A stretch of 64,000 bases of DNA. It comes from Zoogloea dura. GTDB taxonomy: Bacteria; Pseudomonadota; Gammaproteobacteria; Burkholderiales; Rhodocyclaceae. Shown here piece by piece: positions 25,288-34,947 of the stretch (positions are counted from its first letter, which is position 1; each line of letters opens with the position of its first letter). The notes below the pieces were generated by a model that had not been told where the DNA came from, made no database searches, and saw only the letters and a program-made list of their open reading frames with translations. Position numbers and translations under genes: made by a program. Where the stretch lies: positions 62,001 to 126,000 of the forward strand of contig NZ_JABBGA010000002.1 of the NCBI RefSeq assembly GCF_012927165.1. The letters run 5' to 3'.

Positions 25288-26628
25288 ATGTCTTGGTTCA
25301 GTCGGGTTGTCTGGTCGGAAGGCCTCTTTCTGCAGCCCCAGCATTTTCAACAGCAGGACCGCCACGCCGCCTGGTGGGTGGAGTCCCGCGTGGCGCCCCT
25401 GGTCGGCAACCACTGGGGCTTCTCCCACCTGGTGATCGACGAGGCGGCCCTGGTGGCCGGCAAGTTCGCCATCCTCGAAGCGCGCGGCATCCTGCCCGAT
25501 GGCACGCCCTTCGACATCCCCAACGTGGACCTGCCCCCGCCGGCGCTGGACTTCCCCAGGGACGCCAAGGACCAGATCGTCTGCCTGGCGCTGCCCCTGC
25601 GGCGTGCCCAGGGCCTCGAGGTCAGCCTCGACTCCGCCGATGCCACCGCCCGCCTGGCCCGCTACGAGCCGGTGGATTTCGAAGTCAGCGACGCCCACAC
25701 CGAGAAGGGCGGCGCCTTCTCCATCCAGGTCGGGCAACCCAAGCTGCGCCTTGCCCTGAGCGACCCGCTCACTGATGCCTACGCCCGGGTCGGTGTGGCC
25801 CGCGTCACCGAGAGACGCGCCGACAACAGCCTGCTCCTCGACCGCGGCTACATTCCCCCCGTGCTGGACAGCGCCGTCTCCCCCGTGCTCGACGGCTACA
25901 TCAAGGAGGTCAGCGCCCTGCTCCACCAGCGCGGCGACGCCCTCGCCTCGCGGCTGGCCCATCCGGGTGCCGGTGGCGTGGCCGAGGTGGCGGACTTCCT
26001 GTTCCTGATGACCGTCAACCGCTACCAGCCGGTGTTCGACCAGTTCCGCTCCGATCATCCGCTGCACCCGCGGCATCTGTTCGAGCGCCTGCTCGAGGTG
26101 GCTGGTGAGCTGTCCACCCTCGCCACCAGCGGGCGGCGCCCCGGGGACTTCCCGGTGTATTGCCACGACGAGCTCGACCTGTGCTTCCTGCCCCTGATCC
26201 GCGCCATCCGCCTGGGGCTCACCACCCTGCTCGACCAGAACGCCATCGCCATCGACCTGCAGGACCACAAGCAGGGGCGCTACGTGGGCCACATCATCGA
26301 TCGCAGCCTGCTGCGCAATGCCGGCTTCATCCTGGCCGTGAACGCCCAGCTGCCCGGCGAGATGCTGCGCACCCGCTTCCCGGCCCAGGCCAAGCTGGGC
26401 CCGCTGGAACGCATGCGCGACCTGGTCAACCTGCAGCTGCCCGGCATCGCCCTGCGGCCGCTACCGGTGGCCCCGCGCCAGATCCCCTACCACGCGGGCT
26501 TCTCGTACTTCGAACTCGACAACACCGGCGACCTCTGGCAACAGTTGGACGCCTCCGGCGCCCTCGGCATCTATGTGACCGGGGACTTCCCCGGCCTTGA
26601 TCTTTCCCTGTGGGCCATCCGCGCCTAG
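25288..26628 (+). CDS. tssK: T6SS baseplate adaptor TssK
   Basis: TssK trimers link the TssEFG wedge to the membrane complex. This 446-residue protein starts MSWFSRVVWSEGLFLQPQHF, the near-universal TssK N-terminus, and carries LFERLLEVAGELSTL and the C-terminal receptor-binding segment (about 330-446, GFSYFELD). AGGAGA precedes the ATG by about 8 nt. It lies 27 bp after tssJ. Confidence 0.97.
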   Translation: MSWFSRVVWSEGLFLQPQHFQQQDRHAAWWVESRVAPLVGNHWGFSHLVIDEAALVAGKFAILEARGILPDGTPFDIPNVDLPPPALDFPRDAKDQIVCLALPLRRAQGLEVSLDSADATARLARYEPVDFEVSDAHTEKGGAFSIQVGQPKLRLALSDPLTDAYARVGVARVTERRADNSLLLDRGYIPPVLDSAVSPVLDGYIKEVSALLHQRGDALASRLAHPGAGGVAEVADFLFLMTVNRYQPVFDQFRSDHPLHPRHLFERLLEVAGELSTLATSGRRPGDFPVYCHDELDLCFLPLIRAIRLGLTTLLDQNAIAIDLQDHKQGRYVGHIIDRSLLRNAGFILAVNAQLPGEMLRTRFPAQAKLGPLERMRDLVNLQLPGIALRPLPVAPRQIPYHAGFSYFELDNTGDLWQQLDASGALGIYVTGDFPGLDLSLWAIRA

Positions 26629-26691
26629 GCGCGGGCCCCGGCGCAATCGTTCCCCCCGCCGGCGCGGGGGTGTCATTGAGAGGTTTGCCCC

Positions 26692-28005
26692 ATGGCGCAC
26701 GATGATCCGTTCGGGCAGATGCCCGCCGATCGCACCCTGATCATTCCGTCTCCGGGTGCCCGACCGGCCCCCCAGGCCGGTTCGCCGCCTCCGCCCCCCG
26801 GCGGAGGGCGCTACGAGCGGACCGACATGAGCGCCCTCGACTGGGAAACCGGGCTCAACCCCCTCGTCGCAGCCGCCAGCCCCCTGCTCAACCTGGCCCC
26901 GCAGCTGCGCCAGGTGGCGCCGCCCGACCCGACCGGCCTGCGCACCACCCTGGCCCAGGCACTGCAGGAGTTCGAACGGCGCGCCCGCGCCTCCGGCAGC
27001 CCCAACGAGCACGTGGTGGCTGCCCGCTACGCCCTGTGTACCTTTCTCGACGAAGCCGCCGCCAACACCCCCTGGGGCGAGCGGATCTGGGCCCAGAACA
27101 GCCTGCTGATCCAGTTCCACAACGAAGCCTGGGGCGGTGAGAAGTTCTTCCAGCTGATGGGCAAGGTGGCCGAACAGCCGGACACCCACCGTCATCTGCT
27201 GGAGTTGTTCTACCTCATCATCAGCCTCGGCTTCGAGGGCCGCTACCGGGTCCTGCAGAATGGCGCGGCCCAGCTCGAACAGGTGCGCGAGCGCCTCTAC
27301 GGCATGCTCAGCCGGGTGCGCAGCGAACCCGACCGGGAGCTCTCTCCCGACTGGCGCACCGCCGCCAGCCAGCGCAAGCCCCTGCGCGACAGCCTGCCCG
27401 TGTGGGCCGTGGTGGCCGTGGCTGCGGCCCTGACGGGCCTGATCTACGTCGGCGCCTCCTTCGCCCTCAACCGCAAGTCCGACCCGACCTTCTCCGACAT
27501 CCTCGCCCTCACGGTGGCGCCCCGCAGCGCCGTGGCCAAGCCGGCGCCCCCGGCAGCGCCGGCCCCCGACCGCCTGGCCGGCCAGCTGGCCGCGGACGTG
27601 CGTTCAGGCCGCCTGGTGGTGCAGGACCTGGCCGACCGCAGCATCGTACTGGCCCAGGGCGACGGGCTCTTCGGTGCCGGCAGCGCCACCCCGTCGGCCA
27701 CCTTCGTCGAGTTGCTCGACCACATCGGCACAGCCGTCGCCAAGCTGGGCGGCACCGTGGTGGTCCGCGGCCATACCGACAACCAGCCGATCCGCTCGGC
27801 ACGCTTCCCGTCCAACTGGCACCTCTCCAAGGCCCGTGCCGACGCGGTGGCGGGCCTGCTGGCGGCGCGCCTGCCGGGCAACAGCACCATCAAGGCGGAA
27901 GGCATGGCCGAAAGCGTGCCCGTCGCGCCCAACGACTCGCCCGAGGGACGCGCCCGCAACCGGCGCGTCGAGATCGTCGTGTTCCCCCCGGCTCCGGGCA
28001 ACTGA
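26692..28005 (+). CDS. tssL: T6SS inner-membrane protein TssL (DotU) with OmpA domain
   Basis: TssL is part of the TssJLM membrane complex. This 437-residue form is the extended type. A Pro-rich start is followed by the cytosolic DotU/IcmH helical domain (about 50-215, ARYALCTFLDEAAANTPWG), one membrane helix near 230-250 (LPVWAVVAVAAALTGLIYVG), and a periplasmic OmpA-like domain (about 310-437, VVVRGHTDNQPI, GRARNRRVEIVVF) that binds peptidoglycan. With this built-in domain the system needs no separate TagL. A 7-bp GC hairpin (26653-26670) precedes the gene; the ribosome binding site is GAGAGG. Confidence 0.96.
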   Translation: MAHDDPFGQMPADRTLIIPSPGARPAPQAGSPPPPPGGGRYERTDMSALDWETGLNPLVAAASPLLNLAPQLRQVAPPDPTGLRTTLAQALQEFERRARASGSPNEHVVAARYALCTFLDEAAANTPWGERIWAQNSLLIQFHNEAWGGEKFFQLMGKVAEQPDTHRHLLELFYLIISLGFEGRYRVLQNGAAQLEQVRERLYGMLSRVRSEPDRELSPDWRTAASQRKPLRDSLPVWAVVAVAAALTGLIYVGASFALNRKSDPTFSDILALTVAPRSAVAKPAPPAAPAPDRLAGQLAADVRSGRLVVQDLADRSIVLAQGDGLFGAGSATPSATFVELLDHIGTAVAKLGGTVVVRGHTDNQPIRSARFPSNWHLSKARADAVAGLLAARLPGNSTIKAEGMAESVPVAPNDSPEGRARNRRVEIVVFPPAPGN

Positions 28006-28021
28006 CCCGCTGGACACCTCC

Positions 28022-31000
28022 ATGAAAAGCTTCTTCAAGGCCCTCCTCCACCCCGTCGCGATCACCCTCATCGGCCTCATCGCCCTGAGCCTGGTGATCT
28101 GGTACGTGGGGCCCCTCGTCGCCATCGCCGGTCACGCCCCCCTCGAATCGGAAACAGCCCGGCTGGTGCTCATCGTGCTCTGCCTGCTGGCCATCGTCGG
28201 CCACCTGGCCTACCGCAGCTGGAAGGCCCGCCGGAAGAACGCCGAACTGATCGACGGCATCGCCGGCAAGCCTGCCCAGAAGGAAGAGTCGCCGGAGCTG
28301 CAGATCCTGCGCCAGCGCTTTGCCGAAGGCACCTCCGTGCTCAAGCAGCGCCGGCTCGGCGGCGAGGCCAAGGGCGGAGCCCTGGACAAGCTGGCCGCCA
28401 TGGGCTCGAGCCGCTATCTCTACGAGCTGCCCTGGTACGTCTTCATCGGCGCCCCCGGCTCCGGCAAGACCACCGCACTGATCAACTCCGGCCTGCGCTT
28501 CCCGCTGGCCGAGGGCACGGGGGGCCATCAGGTCAAGGGCGTGGGCGGCACCCGCAACTGCGACTGGTGGTTCTCCGACGAAGCGGTGCTGCTGGATACC
28601 GCCGGCCGCTACACCACCCAGGACTCCGACCGGGAGACCGACAAGGGCGCCTGGCATGAATTCCTGGCCCTGCTCAAGAAGTCCCGCCCCCGCCAGCCCC
28701 TCAACGGCGTGCTGCTGACCATCTCCCTGAGCGACCTGCTGACCCAGAACGAGGCCGCCGCCAGCGCCCACGCCGCCGCCCTGCGCGAGCGCATCCACGA
28801 GCTGTACACCGAACTCGGCGTACGCCTGCCGATCTACGTGCTGGTCACCAAGTCCGACCTGATCGCCGGCTTCCAGGAGTTCTTCGGCAACCTGGGCAAG
28901 GACGCCCGCGACCAGGTGTGGGGCACCACCCTGCCCCTGGACGACGATGCCAAGCCCCTGGCCGGCCTGGGCGCCCGCTTCGCCGGCCTCCAGGCGCGCA
29001 TCGACGGCCAGCTCCTGGAGCGCCTGCAGACCGAGAGGGACCTGTCCCGGCGCGAGGCCATCGCCGCCTTCCCCCAGCAGTTCGCCGGCGCCACACGCCT
29101 GCTGGGCAGCTTCATCGAGCGGATCTTCGCGTCCTCGGGCTTCAAGCACGACGCCCTCGTACGTGGTGTGTACTTCACCAGCGGCACCCAGGAAGGCAGC
29201 CCCATCGACCGCGTGCTGGCCACCCTGGGTGGGGCGTTCAGCCTGGAGCGGCGCGTGCTTCCGCCGCAGGTCGGTTCGGGCAAGAGCTTCTTCATGACCC
29301 GCCTGCTGCGCGAAGTGATCTTCGCCGAGCAAGGCATCGGCAAGGCCAACCTCGCCTGGGAGCGCCGCCGCGGGCTGATCCGCCTGGCCGCCTTTGCGGC
29401 GGTCGGCATCGTCTCGGTGGGCCTGCTGATCGCCTGGACCCTCTCCTACATCGGCAACCGGGGCTATATCGACGAGGTGGATGCCCGCGTGGCCGAGTTG
29501 AAGCCGGTCACGGTGAAAGCCTCCGACCTGCCGCTGGATGACCTGCTCAACCTCCTGCCGGTGATCGATGCGGTCCAGGGCGTCTCCATCACCGCCGCCC
29601 GCCCCAACGGCAACACGCCCATGTCCCTGGGCTTTGGCCTCGCCCAGGACGAAAAGCTCGACGCGGCAGCCGAACAGGCCTACCGCAACCTGCTGCGGGA
29701 CGCGCTGATGCCGCGCATCGCCCAGCGCATCGACACCCAGCTGCGCGACAGCTTGTCGCGCGGCAACCTGGAATTCACCTACGAGGCCCTCAAGGCCTAC
29801 CTGATGCTCCAGGACCCGGCCCGCTTCAATGCCGAGGCGCTGAAGGCCTGGATCACCAGCGACTGGGAGCGGACCCTCCCCGCCGGCACCACCACCGACC
29901 AGCGCAGCGCCCTCAATCAGCACCTGGACATGCTGTTTGCCGCGGGTGCCGTCAATTCGCCGGTGGCGACCGACAGCGCCCTCGTCGCCCAGGCCCGCAA
30001 CCAGCTCCTGCGCTTCTCGCTGCCGGCCCGGGTGTATAGCCGCCTCAAGCGCCAGGGCGTCGGCCAGGACATTCCCGACTTCGCCCTCGACCGGGCCGCC
30101 GGCCCCTCTGCCGCGCTGGTCTTCGTGCGCAAGAGCGGCCAGCCCCTGACCAAGGGCATCGCCGGCCTGTACACCCACGACGGCTACTACAAGGGCTTCG
30201 ACCGGGAAGTCGGGCGCGTCACCAAGCAGCTCGCCGGCGAGGAGACCTGGGTGCTGGGCAGCGCCGCCGGCACCCCGCCCGACGCCGCCCGCCTCATCGA
30301 AGATGTGCGCCGGCTCTACCTGGCGGACTACATCGCGGTGTGGGACGACTACCTGCGCGACGTGACCCTGATCCGCTCCACCAGCCTGCAGCAGAGCATC
30401 CAGCAGGCACGCACCCTGTCGGCCCCGGATTCGCCCCTGCCGCGTTTCCTGAAGGCCGTGGCCAGGGAGACCTCGCTGAGCCGCAAGCCCGAGGACAAGA
30501 CCGTGGTGGATGCTGCCAAGGAGAAGATCTCCGGCGCCCGCCAGGAGCTGGGCAAGATCCTCGGCTTCGACCCGGTGGCCAGCGCGCGCGGGCCCCAGGG
30601 CCCCTCCCCGGAGAGCATGGTGGACGAGCACTTCGCGCCGATCCGCAACCTGGTCGACAGCGGCGACGGCAAGACCGCCCCGATCGACGGCGTGATGTCC
30701 CTGCTCAACGAGGTCTACGTCAACCTCACCGCCACCGAGACCGCCCTGCGCGACAAGGTGGCGCCGCCGCCGGGGGGCACCGCCGCCAAGGTGAAGGCCG
30801 AAGGCGCGCGCATGCCCGAACCCCTGCGCTCGATGCTGCAGCAGATCTCCACCGCCGGTGTCAGCCAGGCCCTCAGCGCCACCCGCGAGAACTTGTCGGC
30901 CAACGTCGGTGGCCAGGTCGGCCAGTTCTGCCAGCGCGCCATCGAGGGCCGCTACCCCTTCACCAAGGGCAGCACCCGGGACGTGACCCGCGAGGACTTC

Positions 31001-31579
31001 GCCCGGCTGTTCGCCCCGGGCGGCATCATCGACGACTTCTTCCAGAAGAACCTGGCCCAGTACGTGGACACCTCGACCCGCCAGTGGAGCTTCAAGAAGG
31101 TCCAGGAGCAGTCCCTCGGCGATCCGGGCAGCCTGGTGCAGTTCCAGCGGGCGGCGGTCATCCGTGACGTGTTCTTCCGCAGCGGCGGCTCGCTGCGCCT
31201 CGACTTCAAGCCGCTCGAGATGGACCCCGCGCTGACCCAGATCAGCATCGACGTGGATGGCCAGCTGATCCGCTACGCCCACGGTCCACAGGTGCTCCAG
31301 TCGGTGCAGTGGCCGGGCGCCAAGGGCGGCCTCAGCGCCCGGGTGCAGGTCAATCCGCCCTCCGCCGGCGGCAACTCCGGCTTCTCCACCGAAGGCCCGT
31401 GGGCGCTGTTCCGGCTCTTCGACAAGGCCCGCATCGAAAGCCTGGGAGCGCCGGAGAAATTCCGCGTGAGCTTCGACGTGGATGGCCGCAGCGCCAGCTT
31501 CGAAGTCACCGCGGGGAGTGTCCAGAACCCCTTCCGGCTGCGCGAGCTCGCCGAGTTCCGCTGCCCGGGAGGCCTCTAG
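28022..31579 (+). CDS. tssM: T6SS inner-membrane protein TssM (IcmF)
   Basis: TssM spans the envelope from the cytosol to TssJ. The 1185-residue protein has two N-terminal membrane helices (about 12-36 and 45-65), a cytosolic NTPase-like domain with Walker A GAPGSGKTTAL (about 143-153) and LLDTAGRYTTQ, a third helix at about 452-475, and a long periplasmic region ending in the TssJ-binding beta domain. The Walker A is intact, which is not the case in every TssM. The ATG at 28022 is 16 bp after the tssL stop; further upstream codons in the same frame overlap tssL and are not used. Confidence 0.96.
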   Translation: MKSFFKALLHPVAITLIGLIALSLVIWYVGPLVAIAGHAPLESETARLVLIVLCLLAIVGHLAYRSWKARRKNAELIDGIAGKPAQKEESPELQILRQRFAEGTSVLKQRRLGGEAKGGALDKLAAMGSSRYLYELPWYVFIGAPGSGKTTALINSGLRFPLAEGTGGHQVKGVGGTRNCDWWFSDEAVLLDTAGRYTTQDSDRETDKGAWHEFLALLKKSRPRQPLNGVLLTISLSDLLTQNEAAASAHAAALRERIHELYTELGVRLPIYVLVTKSDLIAGFQEFFGNLGKDARDQVWGTTLPLDDDAKPLAGLGARFAGLQARIDGQLLERLQTERDLSRREAIAAFPQQFAGATRLLGSFIERIFASSGFKHDALVRGVYFTSGTQEGSPIDRVLATLGGAFSLERRVLPPQVGSGKSFFMTRLLREVIFAEQGIGKANLAWERRRGLIRLAAFAAVGIVSVGLLIAWTLSYIGNRGYIDEVDARVAELKPVTVKASDLPLDDLLNLLPVIDAVQGVSITAARPNGNTPMSLGFGLAQDEKLDAAAEQAYRNLLRDALMPRIAQRIDTQLRDSLSRGNLEFTYEALKAYLMLQDPARFNAEALKAWITSDWERTLPAGTTTDQRSALNQHLDMLFAAGAVNSPVATDSALVAQARNQLLRFSLPARVYSRLKRQGVGQDIPDFALDRAAGPSAALVFVRKSGQPLTKGIAGLYTHDGYYKGFDREVGRVTKQLAGEETWVLGSAAGTPPDAARLIEDVRRLYLADYIAVWDDYLRDVTLIRSTSLQQSIQQARTLSAPDSPLPRFLKAVARETSLSRKPEDKTVVDAAKEKISGARQELGKILGFDPVASARGPQGPSPESMVDEHFAPIRNLVDSGDGKTAPIDGVMSLLNEVYVNLTATETALRDKVAPPPGGTAAKVKAEGARMPEPLRSMLQQISTAGVSQALSATRENLSANVGGQVGQFCQRAIEGRYPFTKGSTRDVTREDFARLFAPGGIIDDFFQKNLAQYVDTSTRQWSFKKVQEQSLGDPGSLVQFQRAAVIRDVFFRSGGSLRLDFKPLEMDPALTQISIDVDGQLIRYAHGPQVLQSVQWPGAKGGLSARVQVNPPSAGGNSGFSTEGPWALFRLFDKARIESLGAPEKFRVSFDVDGRSASFEVTAGSVQNPFRLRELAEFRCPGGL

Positions 31580-31624
31580 CCGCCGCGGCCGCGCTGCGCG
31601 GAACAGTCACAAAGGAGCCCGGCG

Positions 31625-32299
31625 ATGACCGCAGGCTGGTACGGCAAGCTTCCCGCCCTGGGCGATTTCGCCCAGCGGCGGCTGGAACAGGACTTCATCA
31701 CCGGCTGGGACGCCTGGCTGCAGGGGGTGATCGTCGAAAGCCAGCGCGTCCTGGGCGGCGACTGGCTGGCCACCTACCTGCGGGCGCCGGTCTGGCGCTT
31801 CGTGCTGGCGCCCGGGGTGATGGGGGCACGCAGTTGGAGCGGCATCCTGCTCCCCTCGGTGGACCGGGTCGGCCGCTACTTTCCGCTGACCGTCTGCGCA
31901 CCGCTGCCGACCTTCAACTGGTCGGCACAGGAAGCCGCTGCGCTGGATGCCTGGATGAACCGCCTCGAGGACGCGGCCCGTGCCTGCCTGACCCATGACG
32001 CCACGGTGGCCGGTTTCGAAACCGCCCTGACCGCCGCCGGCAGCTTCGATCTGGAACCGCCCTCCCTGCCAGGGGCCACCATGCTGGCGTCCCTGAAGGC
32101 CCGCAGCCGGGCCTGCACGCTTCCCCGCAGCCCGGGCCAGGCCCCGGCCTTCGAGTTGCTGGCCGGCGCAGCGCTGAATGAACTCCTGGGGGGTTACAGC
32201 CTGTGGTGGGACAGCGACGGGCAGCAGGCCCGGGCTTTTGCCCATCTGCCCCCCGGCCCTGCCTTCGTGGACATGCTCCGGGCCGGGCCGGCAGCCTGA
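31625..32299 (+). CDS. tagF: T6SS-associated protein TagF (ImpM family)
   Basis: The 224-residue protein starts MTAGWYGKLPALGDFAQRRL and includes WSGILLPSVDRVGRYFPLTV, both typical of TagF/ImpM. In Pseudomonas aeruginosa TagF represses T6SS assembly post-translationally, acting on the Fha protein alongside the PpkA/PppA pathway. That fits the presence of tagH and pppA next door. AAAGGAG precedes the ATG. It ends the plus-strand unit and converges on pppA with a 6-bp gap. Confidence 0.93.
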   Translation: MTAGWYGKLPALGDFAQRRLEQDFITGWDAWLQGVIVESQRVLGGDWLATYLRAPVWRFVLAPGVMGARSWSGILLPSVDRVGRYFPLTVCAPLPTFNWSAQEAAALDAWMNRLEDAARACLTHDATVAGFETALTAAGSFDLEPPSLPGATMLASLKARSRACTLPRSPGQAPAFELLAGAALNELLGGYSLWWDSDGQQARAFAHLPPGPAFVDMLRAGPAA

Positions 32300-32305
32300 C
32301 CCCGC

Positions 32306-33094
32306 TCAGACCACCGGATAGGGCCGGATCACCGTGGTAGTTTGGCGATCACCATAGAACACGCCCACCGCGCTGAAATTGTCGTTCTCGGCCTTGGCCA
32401 CCCGTTCCACCTGGCGCGCCATGCCCACCAGCCAGTCTTCGGCCTCCACCGCCGCGTCGAGCTGGGACAGCATATAGGCCTCGTCCACGTACTCCCACCA
32501 GCCGTCGGTGCAGATCAGGAAGGCATCGCCCGGCTTCAGGCCCACCAGCGAGCTGGCCACCGACAGCTCAACGGTCTCGGCGGAGCCGATGGCCGAGGTC
32601 AGCAGGCTGCGCTGCGGATGGGTGCGGATATCCCCCACATTGCCATAGCCGGCATCGATGAAGCTCTGGACCAGGCTGTGGTCCCGGGTGCGGTAGGCGA
32701 TGTCGCCATCGCGGAACAGGTAGATGCGGGTGTCCCCCGCATGCCCCCAGATCGCCGAATCGCTTGCCCGATCGACCATCAGCAGCGCCACCGTGGCATG
32801 CATGTCATCCTTGGTCACACCACTCTGCTTGGCATGGATCACCGCATCATTGGCATGGCGCAGCAGCTCGATGGCCCGGTCGGAGCTGACCGAGGGATTG
32901 GCCGCAAAGGCCTCGAGGATGCTGCTGACCACCAGCCGCGACGCGATGTCGCCGCTGCCATGCCCGCCCGCCCCGTCCGAGACGACCCAGCAGGCCGCGC
33001 TGTCATTGCTCCAGAAGCCGCAGGCATCCTCGTTGTAGCCCCTGCCACCGGGCTTCGAGAGATAGGCCGTTTCCAGCGCGATAGGCTGATCCAT
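32306..33094 (-). CDS. pppA: T6SS PP2C-type Ser/Thr phosphatase PppA
   Basis: PppA reverses kinase-driven phosphorylation of the T6SS Fha protein. This 262-residue PPM/PP2C phosphatase has GGRGYNEDACG and WVVSDGAGGHGSGDIAS (metal-binding Asp residues), IWGHAGDTRIYLFRDG, TRDHSLVQ, and FLICTDGWWEYVD. GTG at 33100 would overlap tagH by 4 bp; ATG at 33094 has the better spacing from GAGGG and is preferred. It is the last gene of the minus-strand T6SS unit. Confidence 0.93.
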   Translation of the reverse strand: MDQPIALETAYLSKPGGRGYNEDACGFWSNDSAACWVVSDGAGGHGSGDIASRLVVSSILEAFAANPSVSSDRAIELLRHANDAVIHAKQSGVTKDDMHATVALLMVDRASDSAIWGHAGDTRIYLFRDGDIAYRTRDHSLVQSFIDAGYGNVGDIRTHPQRSLLTSAIGSAETVELSVASSLVGLKPGDAFLICTDGWWEYVDEAYMLSQLDAAVEAEDWLVGMARQVERVAKAENDNFSAVGVFYGDRQTTTVIRPYPVV

Positions 33095-33096
33095 GC

Positions 33097-34911
33097 TCAC
33101 TTGCCCTCGGCCTCGTCCCTGAGGCGTTCGATCTGTGCTTCATAGGCCTTCAGGAATTCCCGTCCGAAGAGGGCATCGAAATCGTCCTCGGCCTCGCGGG
33201 AGATGGCGGCATAGTGCTGCTCGTAGAGATCCCACAGGCGGGCCTTGCGGGCGCCGGGCAGCACGCTGGAGAGGAAGCCGCCACGGCTGATGCGCTGCTC
33301 CAGCACCTCGGGCTTGAAGCGCTGGATCAGGCCGCCGATGGCCGCCCGCATGCCGGCCAGGAAGCCGAACTGATGGGAGCGCAGGTCCAGGTAGGCGTCC
33401 CGCATGGCAGGCTCGGCCTTCATGAAGCCGCCGCCCTTGGGCTCGAGCATCTGGAACAGCGCGAACTCCAGGTCCGGTGCGAACTTGAGGGGGTTGTTCT
33501 CCTTGCTCACGATCATCGTCATGTCGGCACGGAACTCCCGCTTGGTCAGGGCCCGCGCCTTGAGCAGGCCCATGGTGCCGGAGACGGACTCGCGCACGAC
33601 CATGCCCAGCTGCTCCATGCGCTCGGGGGTCAGGCCACCGTGCGCATAGATCGGCATGCCCAGGCCACGCTGGAAGGCCGCCAGCAGTGCCGCGGTGTTG
33701 TCCGCGGAGGCCGCAGGCGCAGGCGCGGCGGGCGCCACCGGCTCCGGCTGCGGTGCGGGGGCAGGTGCGGCCGGCGACAGGGACGGCGTAGGAGTGAGGA
33801 CCACGTCGAAGGCAGGAACCCCGGCCGGCCGGGTCGGCCGGGCGCTGACGGACTGCACATCCTTGCGGCCCTCGTAGATCTCGGTCGGCGGGAACGCCGC
33901 CGGATCCCGGGCCGGCGGCGGCGCTTCTGCGGGGCCGGCGCTGTCGGACCAGGACAGGACGATGCCCGCCCCGGCCGGTGCCTGCACCGGCTGCTCGGGC
34001 GCCGGCATGGCCGGAGCGGGAGCGGCAGCAATGACAGGCGCCGGGACCACGGCCGGTTCCGGCACCGCCACCCGTTCGACCGCCGGCGGCACGGCTTGCG
34101 GCGCGACGGGTTGTGGCAGCCCGAAGTTCTCCGCCAGCAGCGGCGCATCGTCACGCACAGGATCCGGCGTCGCGGCGCGGGCGGCGCCACCAAACAGGGC
34201 CAGCGGATCATCGACGACCGGCGCCTCGCCCAGGGACGGGGCGGCATGCCCCGACAGGGAGGTACCGGCAAAGGGGTCCTTGCCACCCTCTCCGGCGCGG
34301 ATGCCGAACAGCGCATCGATATCGGCCTCCGGCGGCACCGCCCCCATCACGGGAGGGCGTTGGGGTGCAACGGGCCGGGGGGCCGGCGCGAAGGGATCCG
34401 GCATGGATGCAGCCGGCACGGCCGGTGCCGGCGGCGCGGCAGCCGCCCGGAAGAACACCCCGAAGGGGTCCTCCTCGGGGGTGTTCAGGACCGGGCTCGG
34501 CGCCTGGGGTGCGAAAGGGTCAACCCCGCCGGGCGACACGCCGCCGAACAGGCCCAGCGGATCGCTCCCCACAGGTGCGGCACGCTGCGGCGCGGCTGCC
34601 GCGGCGCTGCCATCGATCTGCATCTCGTACTGGCCGACGCAGAGCCGGTCGCCTCCCGCCAGTTGCACCCGGGCGCCGCGGCCGACGGGACGGCCATTGA
34701 TCAGGGTGGGATTGCTGCCCAGGTCCTCGAGCAGGAAATTGCCGCCCTCGGCCAGCACCCGGGCCTGGACCCGGGAGATATGGCGTTCGGGGTCCGGCAG
34801 CATCAGGCGGTTGCCCGCCTCGCGCCCGATGGTCCCGCCGGCAGCACCGAATTCGGCCTGGATCGGCTCCGCCAGCGGAGCCCCCTTGAAAGTGGTCACG
34901 ACGATGCGCAT
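33097..34911 (-). CDS. tagH: T6SS-associated FHA-domain protein TagH (Fha)
   Basis: The 604-residue scaffold has an N-terminal FHA domain that binds phosphothreonine (about 20-100; IGREAGNRLMLPD, HISRVQARV, GSNPTLINGRPV). A long Pro/Ala-rich disordered centre (about 105-400) contains several SDPLG/DPFA/EDPFG-type repeats. The conserved TagH C-terminal domain is at about 410-600 (LGMVVRESVSGTMGLLKARAL, NNPLKF, LFGREFLKAYE). In P. aeruginosa a phosphorylated Fha1 triggers T6SS assembly. The stop is 2 bp before the preferred pppA start. Confidence 0.93.
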   Translation of the reverse strand: MRIVVTTFKGAPLAEPIQAEFGAAGGTIGREAGNRLMLPDPERHISRVQARVLAEGGNFLLEDLGSNPTLINGRPVGRGARVQLAGGDRLCVGQYEMQIDGSAAAAAPQRAAPVGSDPLGLFGGVSPGGVDPFAPQAPSPVLNTPEEDPFGVFFRAAAAPPAPAVPAASMPDPFAPAPRPVAPQRPPVMGAVPPEADIDALFGIRAGEGGKDPFAGTSLSGHAAPSLGEAPVVDDPLALFGGAARAATPDPVRDDAPLLAENFGLPQPVAPQAVPPAVERVAVPEPAVVPAPVIAAAPAPAMPAPEQPVQAPAGAGIVLSWSDSAGPAEAPPPARDPAAFPPTEIYEGRKDVQSVSARPTRPAGVPAFDVVLTPTPSLSPAAPAPAPQPEPVAPAAPAPAASADNTAALLAAFQRGLGMPIYAHGGLTPERMEQLGMVVRESVSGTMGLLKARALTKREFRADMTMIVSKENNPLKFAPDLEFALFQMLEPKGGGFMKAEPAMRDAYLDLRSHQFGFLAGMRAAIGGLIQRFKPEVLEQRISRGGFLSSVLPGARKARLWDLYEQHYAAISREAEDDFDALFGREFLKAYEAQIERLRDEAEGK

Positions 34912-34947
34912 GAGAAATGCTCGTTCAATTCAGTTGTTCAGATTGTG